From: Myxococcus qinghaiensis
GTDB taxonomy: Bacteria; Myxococcota; Myxococcia; Myxococcales; Myxococcaceae
Direction of reading: 5' to 3'
NCBI RefSeq assembly: GCF_024198215.1
Contig: NZ_JAKCFA010000005.1
Location: 124,001-188,000 of the forward strand
Length of the DNA stretch: 64,000 bases
Part shown: piece by piece, positions 47,812 through 56,805 of the stretch
Layout of the letters: each line of letters starts with the position of its first letter
Numbering within the stretch: the first letter of the stretch is position 1
Notes under the pieces: model-generated
Databases searched by the model: none
Told to the model about the DNA's origin: nothing
What the model saw: only the letters and a program-made list of their open reading frames with translations
Position numbers and translations under genes: made by a program

Positions 47812-48582
47812 ATGGCTCAGGTGCTCGTTGAGAAGCCCGAGGAAGGCGTCGCATTGGTGCGACTCCATCGCCCCGAGGTTCGCAATGCATTGGGGTTGGA
47901 GCTGCGTCAGGAGCTGGCTGCCTGCTTCCTGGAGCTGGGAGCGGACACAGCGGTCCGCTGCATCGTCCTGACGGGCGGGCCGGAGTTCTTCGCGGCGGGG
48001 GCGGACCTGCGCGCGCTGGCGGAGGCGACGCCGGTGGAGCTGCTGCTCCGAGACACCCATCGGCTCTGGCAGTCCTTGGTGGAGTGCCCCAGTCCGGTCA
48101 TCGCCGCGGTGAATGGCTTTGCGCTCGGCGGTGGCTGTGAGCTGGCCATGCACGCGGACATGATTGTCGCGGGCGAGGGTGCCAGCTTTGGGCAGCCGGA
48201 GATTCGCGTCGGAATCATGCCGGGAGCGGGCGGCACGCAACGCCTGACGCGGGCGGTGGGGAAGTTCAAGGCGATGAAGCTGCTGCTCACCGGTGAGCCG
48301 ATGACGGCCCGGGAAGCGGAGGCGATGGGGCTCGTCACGGAAGTGGTTCCGGACGGCGAGGTGCTGGAGCGGGCGCTGGCACTCGCGCGCAAGGTGGCGC
48401 GCATGCCGCCTTTGGCCGTGCGGCAAATCAAGGAGGTCGTCCTCGCGGGGCAGGATGCGTCGCTGTCGGAGGCGTTGTTGCTGGAGCGCAAGGCGTTCCA
48501 GCTCCTCTTCGCGACCCGGGACCAGAAGGAAGGCATGCGGGCCTTCCTGGACAAGCGCAAGCCCGCCTTCGAGGGACGCTGA
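47812..48582 (+). CDS. enoyl-CoA hydratase (crotonase family)
   Basis: A 256-residue crotonase. GGPEFFAAGADLRALAEATP forms the oxyanion/CoA loop. PVIAAVNGFALGGGCELAMH carries the first catalytic Glu. FGQPEIRVGIMPGAGGTQRL carries the second. The C-terminal AFLDKRKPAFEGR is typical. It hydrates trans-2-enoyl-CoA to 3-hydroxyacyl-CoA. It is first in the plus-strand operon and ends 1 nt before the dehydrogenase ATG. Confidence 0.93.
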   Translation: MAQVLVEKPEEGVALVRLHRPEVRNALGLELRQELAACFLELGADTAVRCIVLTGGPEFFAAGADLRALAEATPVELLLRDTHRLWQSLVECPSPVIAAVNGFALGGGCELAMHADMIVAGEGASFGQPEIRVGIMPGAGGTQRLTRAVGKFKAMKLLLTGEPMTAREAEAMGLVTEVVPDGEVLERALALARKVARMPPLAVRQIKEVVLAGQDASLSEALLLERKAFQLLFATRDQKEGMRAFLDKRKPAFEGR

Positions 48583-48583
48583 C

Positions 48584-50107
48584 ATGGTCGACGTCCAGGC
48601 TCCCTCGCTCACGTTGGGGCTGGTCGGCACGGGTGTCATGGGTCGTGGCATCGCCCAGCTCGCCGCGCAGGCCGGAATCACGGTGCGCCTGTTCGATGCC
48701 CGTCCCCAGGCCGCCGAAGAGGCCCGCGCGAGCGTTGCGTCGATGTTCGACTCTCTGGTGGCGAAGGGCCGCTTGTCTTCGGAGGTGGCTCGCGCGGCGA
48801 CGGCCCGGCTGGAGCCCGTTCCCTACGAAGCGTCGCTCGCTGGCTGCGACGTGGTGGTGGAGGCCATCGTCGAGGACCTCCGGGCGAAGCAGGAGCTGTT
48901 CACCCGCCTGGAGGGAATCGTCGGCCTCGGCTGCCTGCTGGCCACGAACACCTCGTCATTGTCGGTGACGGCCATCGCCGCTGTCTGCGAGCGCCCGGGT
49001 CGTGTCGGAGGCTTCCACTTCTTCAACCCCGTGCCGTTGATGAAGGTGGTGGAGGTCATCGAGGGCGCGCGCACGGAGCCGTGGGTGGGCGAGGCGCTCG
49101 TGGCGCTGGCGCATCGTCTGGGTCACCGGCCTGTGCGGGCGGCGGACACGCCGGGCTTCATCGTCAATCACGCGGGACGTGGCTTCGGCACGGAGGCGCT
49201 GCGCATCCTCCAAGAGGGTGTCGCTTCCTTCGCGGACATCGACCGGGTGCTGCGCGAGGCCGCGGGGTTCCGGATGGGGCCCTTCGAGCTGCTGGATTTG
49301 ACGGGGCTCGACGTCTCCCACCCGGTGATGGAGTCCGTCTACGAGCAGTTCTACCAGGAGCCGCGCTTCCGTCCGTCGTATGTGCTGAGGCAGCGACTCA
49401 CTGCGGGACTGCTCGGGCGCAAGAGCGGGCAGGGCTTCTACGCCCACGAGGGCGGCAAGCCCCGCGTCGAGCCGGAGGCCGCGCTTCCCTCGGGCGAGCG
49501 TCGGCCGGTGTGGGTCGCCGCCGATGAACCTGGCTGGCGCGACACGCTCTTGTCCCTGGTGCGCGCGGCGGGGTGGTTCCCGGATGACGGTGAGCAGCCC
49601 GCGCCGGAGTCACTGTGCCTGGTGGCCCCGCTCGGGAGGGACGCGACCACCACTGCGCTGGCGCTGGAGGTTGACCCCGAGCGCACCGTGGCGGTGGACC
49701 TGTTGTTCGGCCCGGAGCGCCGCCGCACGGCGATGACGACGCCAGTGACACGGCGGCCGTTCCTGGACTCGGCGCTGTCGCTGCTCGCGGCGGATGGCAC
49801 TCCGGTGTCGCGCATCCACGACAGCACGGGCTTCGTCGCGCAGCGGGTGCTCGCCACGGTCGTCAACATCGCCTGCGACATCGCGCAGCAGCGCATCGCG
49901 AGTCCCGAGGACATCGATGCCGCCGTGACGCTGGGGCTCGGCTATCCCAGAGGGCCGCTGGCCTGGGGTGACGCGCTCGGGCCTCGCAGACTGCTGAAGA
50001 TGCTGGAGGCCATCCACTCCGCCTCGGGTGACCCTCGCTACAGAGCCAGTCCGTGGTTGTCCCGCCGAGCCCGGCTCGGTGTCTCCCTCCTCACTCCGGA
50101 GAGCTGA
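48584..50107 (+). CDS. 3-hydroxyacyl-CoA dehydrogenase (PaaH-like, two C-domains)
   Basis: A 507-residue enzyme starting MVDVQAPSLTLGLVGTGVMG. GTGVMGRG is the NAD Rossmann loop. ATNTSSLSVTAIAAVCERPG and VGGFHFFNPVPLMKVVEVIE carry the catalytic Ser/His/Asn region. Two C-terminal helical domains follow (VNHAGRGFGTEALRILQEGV; FVAQRVLATVVNIACDIAQQ). The tandem C-domain length is that of PaaH/PaaC-type enzymes, which oxidise 3-hydroxyacyl- or 3-hydroxyadipyl-CoA. I choose the ATG at 48584, adjacent to the upstream stop. Confidence 0.92.
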   Translation: MVDVQAPSLTLGLVGTGVMGRGIAQLAAQAGITVRLFDARPQAAEEARASVASMFDSLVAKGRLSSEVARAATARLEPVPYEASLAGCDVVVEAIVEDLRAKQELFTRLEGIVGLGCLLATNTSSLSVTAIAAVCERPGRVGGFHFFNPVPLMKVVEVIEGARTEPWVGEALVALAHRLGHRPVRAADTPGFIVNHAGRGFGTEALRILQEGVASFADIDRVLREAAGFRMGPFELLDLTGLDVSHPVMESVYEQFYQEPRFRPSYVLRQRLTAGLLGRKSGQGFYAHEGGKPRVEPEAALPSGERRPVWVAADEPGWRDTLLSLVRAAGWFPDDGEQPAPESLCLVAPLGRDATTTALALEVDPERTVAVDLLFGPERRRTAMTTPVTRRPFLDSALSLLAADGTPVSRIHDSTGFVAQRVLATVVNIACDIAQQRIASPEDIDAAVTLGLGYPRGPLAWGDALGPRRLLKMLEAIHSASGDPRYRASPWLSRRARLGVSLLTPES

Positions 50108-50112
50108 CCCTC

Positions 50113-51309
50113 ATGAGTGCCTATATCTACGACGGGCTGCGCACGCCGTTCGGTCGTCACGCCGGAGCACTGGCTCCCATTCGTCCCGATGACCTCCTCT
50201 CCGGAGTCATCCGCACGCTGCTCACGCGCGGCCCCTTCGAGCCCGGTGCCGTCGAGGACGTCGTCATCGGCTGCGCCAATCAAGCGGGCGAGGACAGTCG
50301 CAATGTGGCGCGACATGCGGCGCTGCTCTCGGGACTGCCCATCGAAACCGGTGGCGTCACGGTGAACCGGCTGTGTGGCAGCGGTCTCGCGGCGGTGCTG
50401 GATGCGGCACGGTCCGTGATGACGGGGCAGGGTGAGTTGTTCGTCGCGGGAGGCGTGGAGAGCATGAGCCGCGCGCCCTTCGCGATGGGCAAGGCGGAGT
50501 CGCCCTACAGCCGCGAGGCCCAGGTCTTCGACACGACGCTGGGTGCGCGGTTTCCCAACGCCCGCCTCGTGGCGCGCTTCGGCGGGGATACGATGCCGGA
50601 GACAGCGGACAACATCGCGAGGGATTTGGGCATCGGTCGCGAGCCGACGGACCGCTTCGCCCTCGCGTCCCAGCAGAAGTACGCCACCGCCCAGGGGCGC
50701 GGTTTCTTCTCCGGTGAGCTGGTCCCCGTGGAGCTTCCTGGACGACGGGGCACCGTCACCACCGTGGCGACGGATGAGCACCCGCGCGCGGACACGACGC
50801 TCGACAAGTTATCCACACTGAAGCCGCTCGCGCCGGAGGGGGTCGTCACCGCGGGCAACGCCTCTGGCATCAACGACGGCGCGGCGGCCCTGCTCATCGG
50901 CTCCCTCAACGCGGGTGAAGATGCGGGGTGCAAGCCGCTCGCGCGCATCGTCTCGGCCGCCATCGCCGGGGTTCCTCCGCGCACCATGGGCCTGGGCCCT
51001 GTCCCGGCCGCGCGCAAGGCGCTGGAGCGAGCCCGACTGACGCTGGCCGACCTGGACGTCATCGAAATCAACGAGGCCTTCGCCGTGCAGGTGCTCGGCT
51101 GCCTCAAGTTGCTGGAGCTGAGCGAGGACGACAGCCGGGTGAACCCGAACGGCGGCGCTATCGCTGTCGGTCATCCGCTGGGGGCGTCCGGTGCTCGCCT
51201 GGCGCTGACGGCCGCGCGCCAGCTCCAGGTCTCTGGTGGTCGCTATGCGCTCGTCAGCATGTGCATCGGGGTGGGGCAGGGCATCGCCGCCGTCCTGGAG
51301 CGCGTCTGA
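50113..51309 (+). CDS. acyl-CoA thiolase (beta-ketoadipyl/acetyl-CoA acetyltransferase family)
   Basis: A 398-residue thiolase starting MSAYIYDGLRTPFGRHAGAL. TVNRLCGSGLAAVLDAARSV has the nucleophile Cys. INEAFAVQVLGCLKLLEL, GGAIAVGHPLGASGARLALT (His) and YALVSMCIGVGQGIAAVLER (second Cys) complete the site. The YIYDGLRTPFGRHAG start is like beta-ketoadipyl-CoA thiolases (PaaJ/PcaF). It cleaves 3-oxoacyl-CoA in the last step. It lies 5 nt after the dehydrogenase gene. Confidence 0.93.
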   Translation: MSAYIYDGLRTPFGRHAGALAPIRPDDLLSGVIRTLLTRGPFEPGAVEDVVIGCANQAGEDSRNVARHAALLSGLPIETGGVTVNRLCGSGLAAVLDAARSVMTGQGELFVAGGVESMSRAPFAMGKAESPYSREAQVFDTTLGARFPNARLVARFGGDTMPETADNIARDLGIGREPTDRFALASQQKYATAQGRGFFSGELVPVELPGRRGTVTTVATDEHPRADTTLDKLSTLKPLAPEGVVTAGNASGINDGAAALLIGSLNAGEDAGCKPLARIVSAAIAGVPPRTMGLGPVPAARKALERARLTLADLDVIEINEAFAVQVLGCLKLLELSEDDSRVNPNGGAIAVGHPLGASGARLALTAARQLQVSGGRYALVSMCIGVGQGIAAVLERV

Positions 51310-51345
51310 CGGCTCCACTCATTCCTCTGACGTTGGGAGAACCGC

Positions 51346-52764
51346 ATGCAGGTCTACGACAAGCTCTACATCCACGGTGAGTGGGTGGCGTCCCGGGGGA
51401 CGGGACACATCGACGTGCTCAGCGCCTCCACCGAGGAGGTGATGGGTCGAATCCCCGAAGGCACCGTGGAGGACGTGGACCGCGCGGTGCGCGCCGCGCG
51501 TGCCGCCTTCGACACCTGGTCCACTCGACCCGTCGAGGAGCGCGCGGCCCTGCTGCGTCGGCTCCAGGCGGGGCTGACGGCGCGACAGGATGAGCTGGCT
51601 CGGACGATTACGGGCGAGCTGGGCATGCCCATCGCATTGTCGAAGCCCATCCAGGTGGGCACACCCATCGCCGTGACGGGCACCTATGTGCAGCTCCTTC
51701 AGGACTTCGTCTTCGAGGAGCAGGTGGGCAACTCGCTGGTGGTGCGCGAGCCGGTGGGCGTCGTCGCCTGCATCACCCCGTGGAATTACCCGCTGCATCA
51801 GACCATCGCGAAGGTGGCGCCCGCGTTGGCGGCGGGTTGCACCGTTGTCCTCAAGCCGAGCGAAGTGGCTCCGCTCAACGCCTTCATGCTCGCGGAGATT
51901 CTCCACGAGGCCGGCGTGCCGCCCGGGGTCTTCAACCTCGTGTCGGGAACGGGCCCCATCGTAGGCGAGGCGCTCGTGCGTCACCCCGAGGTGGACATGG
52001 TGTCCTTCACGGGCTCGACGCGCGCGGGACGCCGGGTGTCGGAGCTGGCGTCGGCCACTGTCAAGCGCGTGTCCCTGGAGCTGGGCGGGAAGTCCGCGTC
52101 CATCATCCTCGACGACGCGAACCTCAAGACCGCGGTGAAGCGGAGTGTCGGCAACTGCTTCCTCAACAGCGGGCAGACCTGCACGGCGCACACGCGCCTG
52201 CTCGTGCCGCGCGCGCAGCATGAAGAGGCCGTGAAGATTGCAGCCGAAGTCGCCGCGAGCTTCACCGTGGGCGACCCGTTCAAGGGCGAGGCGAAGCTCG
52301 GTCCGGTCATCTCCGACGCACAGCGCACGCGTGTCCGCGAGTACATCCAGCAAGGCATTCGCGAGGGCGCGAAGCTCGTCGCCGGCGGACCCGAGCAGCC
52401 CGAGGGACTCTCGAAGGGCTACTACGTGAAGCCCACCGTCTTCGCGAACGTCACGCCGGAGATGACCATCGCGCAGGAGGAGATTTTCGGCCCCGTGCTC
52501 GCCATCATGCCGTACGACGACGAGGACGACGCGGTCCGCATCGCGAACAGCACCATCTACGGCCTCGCCGGTGGCGTCTGGTCGGAGGATGTGGAGCGGG
52601 CGAAGCGGGTGGCTCGGCGGATGCGTACCGGTCAGGTGGACATCAACGGAGGCCGCTTCAATCCGCTGGCGCCGTTCGGTGGCTACCGACAGTCCGGACA
52701 TGGCCGTGAGCTGGGCCGGTACGGGCTGGAGGAGTTCCAGGAGCTCAAGGCGATGCAGCTCTGA
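51346..52764 (+). CDS. aldehyde dehydrogenase (NAD(P)-dependent)
   Basis: A 472-residue enzyme. [20 protein letters not shown] (cofactor loop with Asn), [36 protein letters not shown] (general base Glu), [20 protein letters not shown] (nucleophile Cys), [20 protein letters not shown] and [14 protein letters not shown] are all present. It oxidises an aldehyde to the acid that an acyl-CoA ligase can activate. Together with the alcohol dehydrogenase downstream this forms an alcohol-aldehyde-acid route. Confidence 0.94.
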   Translation: MQVYDKLYIHGEWVASRGTGHIDVLSASTEEVMGRIPEGTVEDVDRAVRAARAAFDTWSTRPVEERAALLRRLQAGLTARQDELARTITGELGMPIALSKPIQVGTPIAVTGTYVQLLQDFVFEEQVGNSLVVREPVGVVACITPWNYPLHQTIAKVAPALAAGCTVVLKPSEVAPLNAFMLAEILHEAGVPPGVFNLVSGTGPIVGEALVRHPEVDMVSFTGSTRAGRRVSELASATVKRVSLELGGKSASIILDDANLKTAVKRSVGNCFLNSGQTCTAHTRLLVPRAQHEEAVKIAAEVAASFTVGDPFKGEAKLGPVISDAQRTRVREYIQQGIREGAKLVAGGPEQPEGLSKGYYVKPTVFANVTPEMTIAQEEIFGPVLAIMPYDDEDDAVRIANSTIYGLAGGVWSEDVERAKRVARRMRTGQVDINGGRFNPLAPFGGYRQSGHGRELGRYGLEEFQELKAMQL

Positions 52765-52816
52765 CATTCGTCCGTCGTCCCCCCTCTCGCTGTTTCCCTC
52801 CGACTCAGGAGCCCCC

Positions 52817-53911
52817 ATGAAGGCCGCCGTGTGTTTCGAGAAGGACGTGCTGACCATCACCGACGTGAGCTTCGAGCCGCCCAAGGCGCGCGAGCTGCTC
52901 GTCCGCATGGTCGCCTGTGGTGTCTGTCACACGGACCTGTCCGTGGTGAACGGCACCGTGAAGATGAAGCTCCCCTGTGTGCTGGGACACGAGGGCGCGG
53001 GCATCGTTGAGGAGGTCGGCGCGGACGTCACCCACGTGAAGAAAGGCGACAAGGTCGTCCTCTCGTGGGTCGCCCAGTGTGGTGAGTGTTACTTCTGCCG
53101 CATCCAACGTCCGAACTTGTGTGAGCTGGGCGAGCGCATCAACGCGAGCAACCGGATGCCGGACGGCAGCTCGCGGCTGCACAAGGACTCGCGGGAGCTG
53201 AATGTCTTCTCCGCGCTCGGGGCGCTGGCGGAGTACGCAGTGGTGCCCGCGCGAGCGGCGGTGAAGCTCCCGGAGGATGCGCCGCTGGACAAGGCCGCGC
53301 TGATTGGCTGCGCGGTGACGACAGGCGTGGGCGCGGTGCTCAACACGGCGCAGATGCCGCCCGGTGGCTCGGTGGTGGTGTTCGGCACGGGTGGCGTGGG
53401 GTTGAACATCATCCAGGGCGCGGTGATTGCCGGGGCCGAGCGCATCATCGCGGTGGATGTCCACCCGAGGAAGCTGGAGTTCGCCAAGGTCTTCGGCGCG
53501 ACGGATGTCATCGACGCGCGCGAGACGGACCCGGTGGCGGCCATCCGCGAGCTGACGAAGGGACGCGGCGCGGACTACGCGTACGAAGCGGTGGGCCGCA
53601 AGGAGACCATCGAGCAGGCGTACCAGTGCACGCGCAAGGCCGGCACCTGTGTCGTCGTCGGCGTGGGCAGCGTGAAGGAGCAGATCAGCCTCAACGTCTT
53701 CGTGCTCCCGCTGTTCGAGAAGCGGCTGCTCGGCTCCTGGTTCGGGACGGCGGACATCCACCGCGACATGCCCCGGCTGATGGAGCTCTACCTGCAGAAG
53801 AAGCTCAAGCTGGATGAGCTGGTGACGACGACGTACACGCTGGACCAGCTCGACCGAGCCTTCACCGACATGAACAGCGGAGTGAATGCCCGGGGCGTTG
53901 TCCTCTTCTGA
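52817..53911 (+). CDS. zinc-dependent alcohol dehydrogenase (MDR family)
   Basis: A 364-residue medium-chain dehydrogenase. CGVCHTDLSVVNG gives the catalytic zinc Cys. VLGHEGAGIVEEVG gives the His/Glu pair. CGECYFCRIQRPNLC supplies the four structural zinc Cys residues. GSVVVFGTGGVGLNIIQGAV is the NAD Rossmann loop. It belongs to the class with glutathione-dependent formaldehyde and aryl-alcohol dehydrogenases. It would oxidise a primary alcohol to the aldehyde for the upstream enzyme. It is the last gene of the operon. Confidence 0.94.
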   Translation: MKAAVCFEKDVLTITDVSFEPPKARELLVRMVACGVCHTDLSVVNGTVKMKLPCVLGHEGAGIVEEVGADVTHVKKGDKVVLSWVAQCGECYFCRIQRPNLCELGERINASNRMPDGSSRLHKDSRELNVFSALGALAEYAVVPARAAVKLPEDAPLDKAALIGCAVTTGVGAVLNTAQMPPGGSVVVFGTGGVGLNIIQGAVIAGAERIIAVDVHPRKLEFAKVFGATDVIDARETDPVAAIRELTKGRGADYAYEAVGRKETIEQAYQCTRKAGTCVVVGVGSVKEQISLNVFVLPLFEKRLLGSWFGTADIHRDMPRLMELYLQKKLKLDELVTTTYTLDQLDRAFTDMNSGVNARGVVLF

Positions 53912-53958
53912 CGCACGGGCCTCTACTTCGTGTCGTCAGCGAGAACTCGCCAGTCCGG

Positions 53959-53990
53959 CCCTGGGAGCACTTTTACGTTCGCTCCCAGGG
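53959..53990. terminator. bidirectional terminator hairpin
   Basis: CCCTGGGAGC (53959-53968) pairs perfectly with GCTCCCAGGG (53981-53990). The loop has TTTT. It lies between the convergent alcohol dehydrogenase and LysR genes and overlaps the last codons of the latter. Confidence 0.75.
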
Positions 53991-54881
53991 TGGCGTGCCT
54001 CGGAACTGCTCGACGAGGAAGTCGATCATCAGCCGGACCTTGGCGGAGAGATGTCTCCGGCTGGGATAGATGGCGAGGATGTCGATGTCCGGCAGCGAGT
54101 ACTCCGGCAGGACTCGCACCAATCGCCCCGCGCGCAGGTCCTCGCCAATCAGGAAGCCGGGTTGCCATATCAGTCCACGGCCCGCGAGCGCGGCGGCTCG
54201 AACAGTGTCTCCATTGTTGCTCTGCATCACGCTGCGCATGCGCACGACCTGAGTCCTGCCCTCGGAGTCCGTGAGCGGCCACTCCTCGGCCATCGACGAG
54301 TTGCTGTACGCGACGCAGACATGCTTGGAGAGGTCGTCCAACTGCCTGGGCACACCGTGTTGAGCCAGGTACTCGGGCGACGCGCAGACCAGGTTGTGTG
54401 ACTTGGCGAGCCGTCGTCCGATGTTGCTCCCCGCTCCACCGAGCGAAATGCGGATGGCCAGGTCATAGCCCTCCTCGACCAGGTCCACGACTCGGTCGGA
54501 GAGCGACACGTCCAACTCCACCTCCGGATGGCGCGCGAGGAAGCGCGGCCACAGTGGCGCCAGGTGCAGGATGCCGAAGCTCAGCGGCGCGTTGAGGCGC
54601 AGGCGGCCTCGTGCCTGGACGGTGCTCGCGGAAGCCAGGGCCTCGGCCTCCGCCACTTCCTCCAGGATGGTGCGCGCTCGCTCGTACAGTGCCTTGCCGC
54701 TCTCCGTCAGCGACAGTCGACGTGACGTGCGGTTGAGCAGGCGTGTGCCGAGATGTCGCTCCAGCTCGTGCACGTAGCGCGTGACGTTGGCCGCCGACGT
54801 GTCGAGCGCGTCCGCCGCCTGGGTGAAGCTGCCTCGCTGGACGACGGAGGCGAAGACTTCGAAAGCACGGAGACGATCCAC
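53973..54881 (-). CDS. LysR family transcriptional regulator
   Basis: A 302-residue LysR-type regulator. MDRLRAFEVFASVVQRGSFT and AADALDTSAANVTRYVHELE make the winged helix, with LNRTSRRLSLTESGKALYER after it. The effector half (RLRLNAPLSFGILHLAPLWP and on) has the usual two-lobe layout. It is divergent from an SDR gene, with an inverted repeat in between, which is the standard LysR-target arrangement. Confidence 0.93.
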   Translation of the reverse strand: MDRLRAFEVFASVVQRGSFTQAADALDTSAANVTRYVHELERHLGTRLLNRTSRRLSLTESGKALYERARTILEEVAEAEALASASTVQARGRLRLNAPLSFGILHLAPLWPRFLARHPEVELDVSLSDRVVDLVEEGYDLAIRISLGGAGSNIGRRLAKSHNLVCASPEYLAQHGVPRQLDDLSKHVCVAYSNSSMAEEWPLTDSEGRTQVVRMRSVMQSNNGDTVRAAALAGRGLIWQPGFLIGEDLRAGRLVRVLPEYSLPDIDILAIYPSRRHLSAKVRLMIDFLVEQFRGTPPWERT

Positions 54882-54897
54882 GGGTTCGGCCTCCCAT

Positions 54898-54916
54898 CAT
54901 TCATAAAAGCTGAATG
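54898..54916. promoter_or_regulatory. predicted LysR operator
   Basis: CATTCA-N7-TGAATG, a perfect 6-bp inverted repeat that contains a T-N11-A pattern. It lies 16 nt upstream of the lysR start and about 100 nt upstream of the SDR gene. Confidence 0.65.
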
Positions 54917-55015
54917 AGTAGACCAGCTTCCAACCCTTACGCCCAGGAAAGCTGAGGCGTATCTCTCTTTCATCGACGCCGGCACCTCGCCGGCTGAATC
55001 GCGGGAGAGCCAGTC

Positions 55016-55780
55016 ATGGAACGGTTGAACGGGAAGGTCGCCATCATCACCGGAGCGAGCGCGGGCATCGGGCGCGCGGCAGCGAAGCTGTTCGCGGCGG
55101 AGGGCGCGAAGGTGGTGGTGGGCGCGCGCCGCAAGGAGGAGTTGGACACGCTGGTCGCCGAAATCGTCGCGGCTGGTGGAAAGGCCGTCGCACTGGCGGG
55201 GGATGTCCGCTCCGAGGAGTACGCCCGCGCGCTGGTGGCGCTCGCGGTGCAGCGCTTCGACAGGTTGGACATCGCCTTCAACAACGCGGGCGTCATGGGC
55301 GAGAGCGGCCCGAGCACCGAGGTCTCCGAGAAAGGCTTCAGCGACACGGTGGCGGTGAACCTGACGGCGGCCTTCCTCGGCGCGAAGCACCAGCTGGGGC
55401 CCATGGTGAAGCAGGGCGCGGGCTCCATCATCTTCACGTCGACGTTCGTCGGCTACAGCTTCGCCTTCCCGGGCACCGCGGCCTACTCCGCGAGCAAGTC
55501 CGGACTGGTGGGACTGACCCAGGCGCTCGCCGCCGAGTACGGCCCGAAGGGCGTCCGGGTGAACGCGCTGCTGCCGGGCGGCGTCGACACGCCGATGTAT
55601 CAGACGGTGAACGCGTCGCCGGAGTCGAAGACCTTCATCACCGGGCTGCACGCCCTGAAGCGGGTGGCCACGCCCGAGGAGCTGGCGAAGGCGGCGCTAT
55701 TCCTCGCCTCCGATGACGCGTCCTTCGTGACCGGCACCGCGACGCTGGTGGACGGCGGCGTCTCCATCACCCGGACGTGA
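55016..55780 (+). CDS. short-chain dehydrogenase/reductase
   Basis: A 254-residue SDR. GKVAIITGASAGIGRAAAKL is the cofactor loop (TGxxxGIG). DIAFNNAGVMGESGP is the NNAG motif. SIIFTSTFVGYSFAFPGTAA then YSASK supply the catalytic Ser-Tyr-Lys, and the family-typical VNALLPGGVDTPM follows. An Arg after the second strand (GARRKEEL) suggests NADP preference. It is probably controlled by the divergent LysR protein. The substrate is unknown. Confidence 0.93.
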   Translation: MERLNGKVAIITGASAGIGRAAAKLFAAEGAKVVVGARRKEELDTLVAEIVAAGGKAVALAGDVRSEEYARALVALAVQRFDRLDIAFNNAGVMGESGPSTEVSEKGFSDTVAVNLTAAFLGAKHQLGPMVKQGAGSIIFTSTFVGYSFAFPGTAAYSASKSGLVGLTQALAAEYGPKGVRVNALLPGGVDTPMYQTVNASPESKTFITGLHALKRVATPEELAKAALFLASDDASFVTGTATLVDGGVSITRT

Positions 55781-55801
55781 GTGATGCACGTTGAATCCCA
55801 A

Positions 55802-55831
55802 GGAGACGGCCCGAGTCCCAAGGCCGTCTCC
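55802..55831. terminator. bidirectional terminator hairpin
   Basis: GGAGACGGCC (55802-55811) pairs perfectly with GGCCGTCTCC (55822-55831) over a 10-nt loop. It is between the convergent SDR gene and the outer-membrane protein gene. Confidence 0.75.
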
Positions 55832-55845
55832 CGAGGGCACAGCGC

Positions 55846-56763
55846 CTAGAAGAACACGTGCGTGAAGCGCGCGCCGATGAACTGGCTCTTCGTCAAGCCC
55901 TCGGAGACAGCCACGTCGGGCTGGAACTGGAGCATCAGCGTGGACGCCTTCTCCAGCCGGATGCCCATGGTCAGCCGCAGGGACTGCACCGTGCTGCGCT
56001 TGGCGATCTCCAGTTCCCCCGCGGGCGTGTCCAGCGTGCGCTTGCCGGACGCCTCGACGATGTAGCCCGCGCCAGTGAAGAATGTGGAGGACAGGTCCAT
56101 GCCGAAGTGGAAGATGCCGCCGAAGGACGGCGCCTGGCTCATCACCAGCTTCGAGCCACCCTCGGCGCTCGGCACCAGGAACTCGTCGTTGTCGCCCTGG
56201 AAGGCCATGCTCGCCATCGCCTCCACCGTGAAGATCTTCTTGAAGCGCTGACCCGCCACGAGCTGCGGGCGCACCACCCAGCGGTTCGCGCCGATGTTCA
56301 CCAGCTTGTTGCTGTCGTACTGGCCCACCGGCACCGTGACGTAGGGCGTGAAGGCGAACCACGTATGGGTGTTGTCCTCGGCGTTCTGCACGAGCCCATA
56401 TCCAATCGTGGGGATGTACGTGACGTCACCCACGCCGGAGGCGCGCAGCGCCGTCTTCGGAGCGGACGGAGACGCGGGGTTGGCCGTGAACACCGTCACG
56501 TCCACCACCGGCAGGCTCACGTCGAACGGGACGACGACGAGGTCGCCGAACTTGAGCACGTAGGTGGCGCGGAAGGCCGCCTGGAGTTGTGAGAAGTCAC
56601 GCTCGCCGGAGGCAGATACGTGACGCAGGTACATGTTGGAGATGATGCCCCGGTGCGGCACGAAGAAACCGGCCTCGTAGTCACGCAGGTCCGCCTGCTG
56701 GGCCTGGGCACCGGTGGCCGACAGCAACGATACGAACAGGACAGTGAGCAGCACGCGCTTCAT
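55846..56763 (-). CDS. outer-membrane channel-like protein of the MetA phenol-degradation family
   Basis: A 305-residue protein from the ATG at 56763 (GGAGGG upstream). It has a signal peptide (MKRVLLTVLFVSLLSATGAQ then AQQ) followed by strands such as QLQAAFRATYVLKFGDLVVV, FAFTPYVTVPVGQYDSN and LRLTMGIRLEKASTLMLQFQ, ending in the aromatic ARFTHVFF expected for barrel insertion. The family (Phenol_MetA_deg) is linked to uptake of hydrophobic or aromatic compounds. It is the last gene of the Liv-type operon, 42 nt after livM, and could bring the substrate across the outer membrane. Confidence 0.82.
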   Translation of the reverse strand: MKRVLLTVLFVSLLSATGAQAQQADLRDYEAGFFVPHRGIISNMYLRHVSASGERDFSQLQAAFRATYVLKFGDLVVVPFDVSLPVVDVTVFTANPASPSAPKTALRASGVGDVTYIPTIGYGLVQNAEDNTHTWFAFTPYVTVPVGQYDSNKLVNIGANRWVVRPQLVAGQRFKKIFTVEAMASMAFQGDNDEFLVPSAEGGSKLVMSQAPSFGGIFHFGMDLSSTFFTGAGYIVEASGKRTLDTPAGELEIAKRSTVQSLRLTMGIRLEKASTLMLQFQPDVAVSEGLTKSQFIGARFTHVFF

Positions 56764-56805
56764 GGTGATTCCCTCCCTCATTGAACGTCGACGACTTGGA
56801 TTGAC

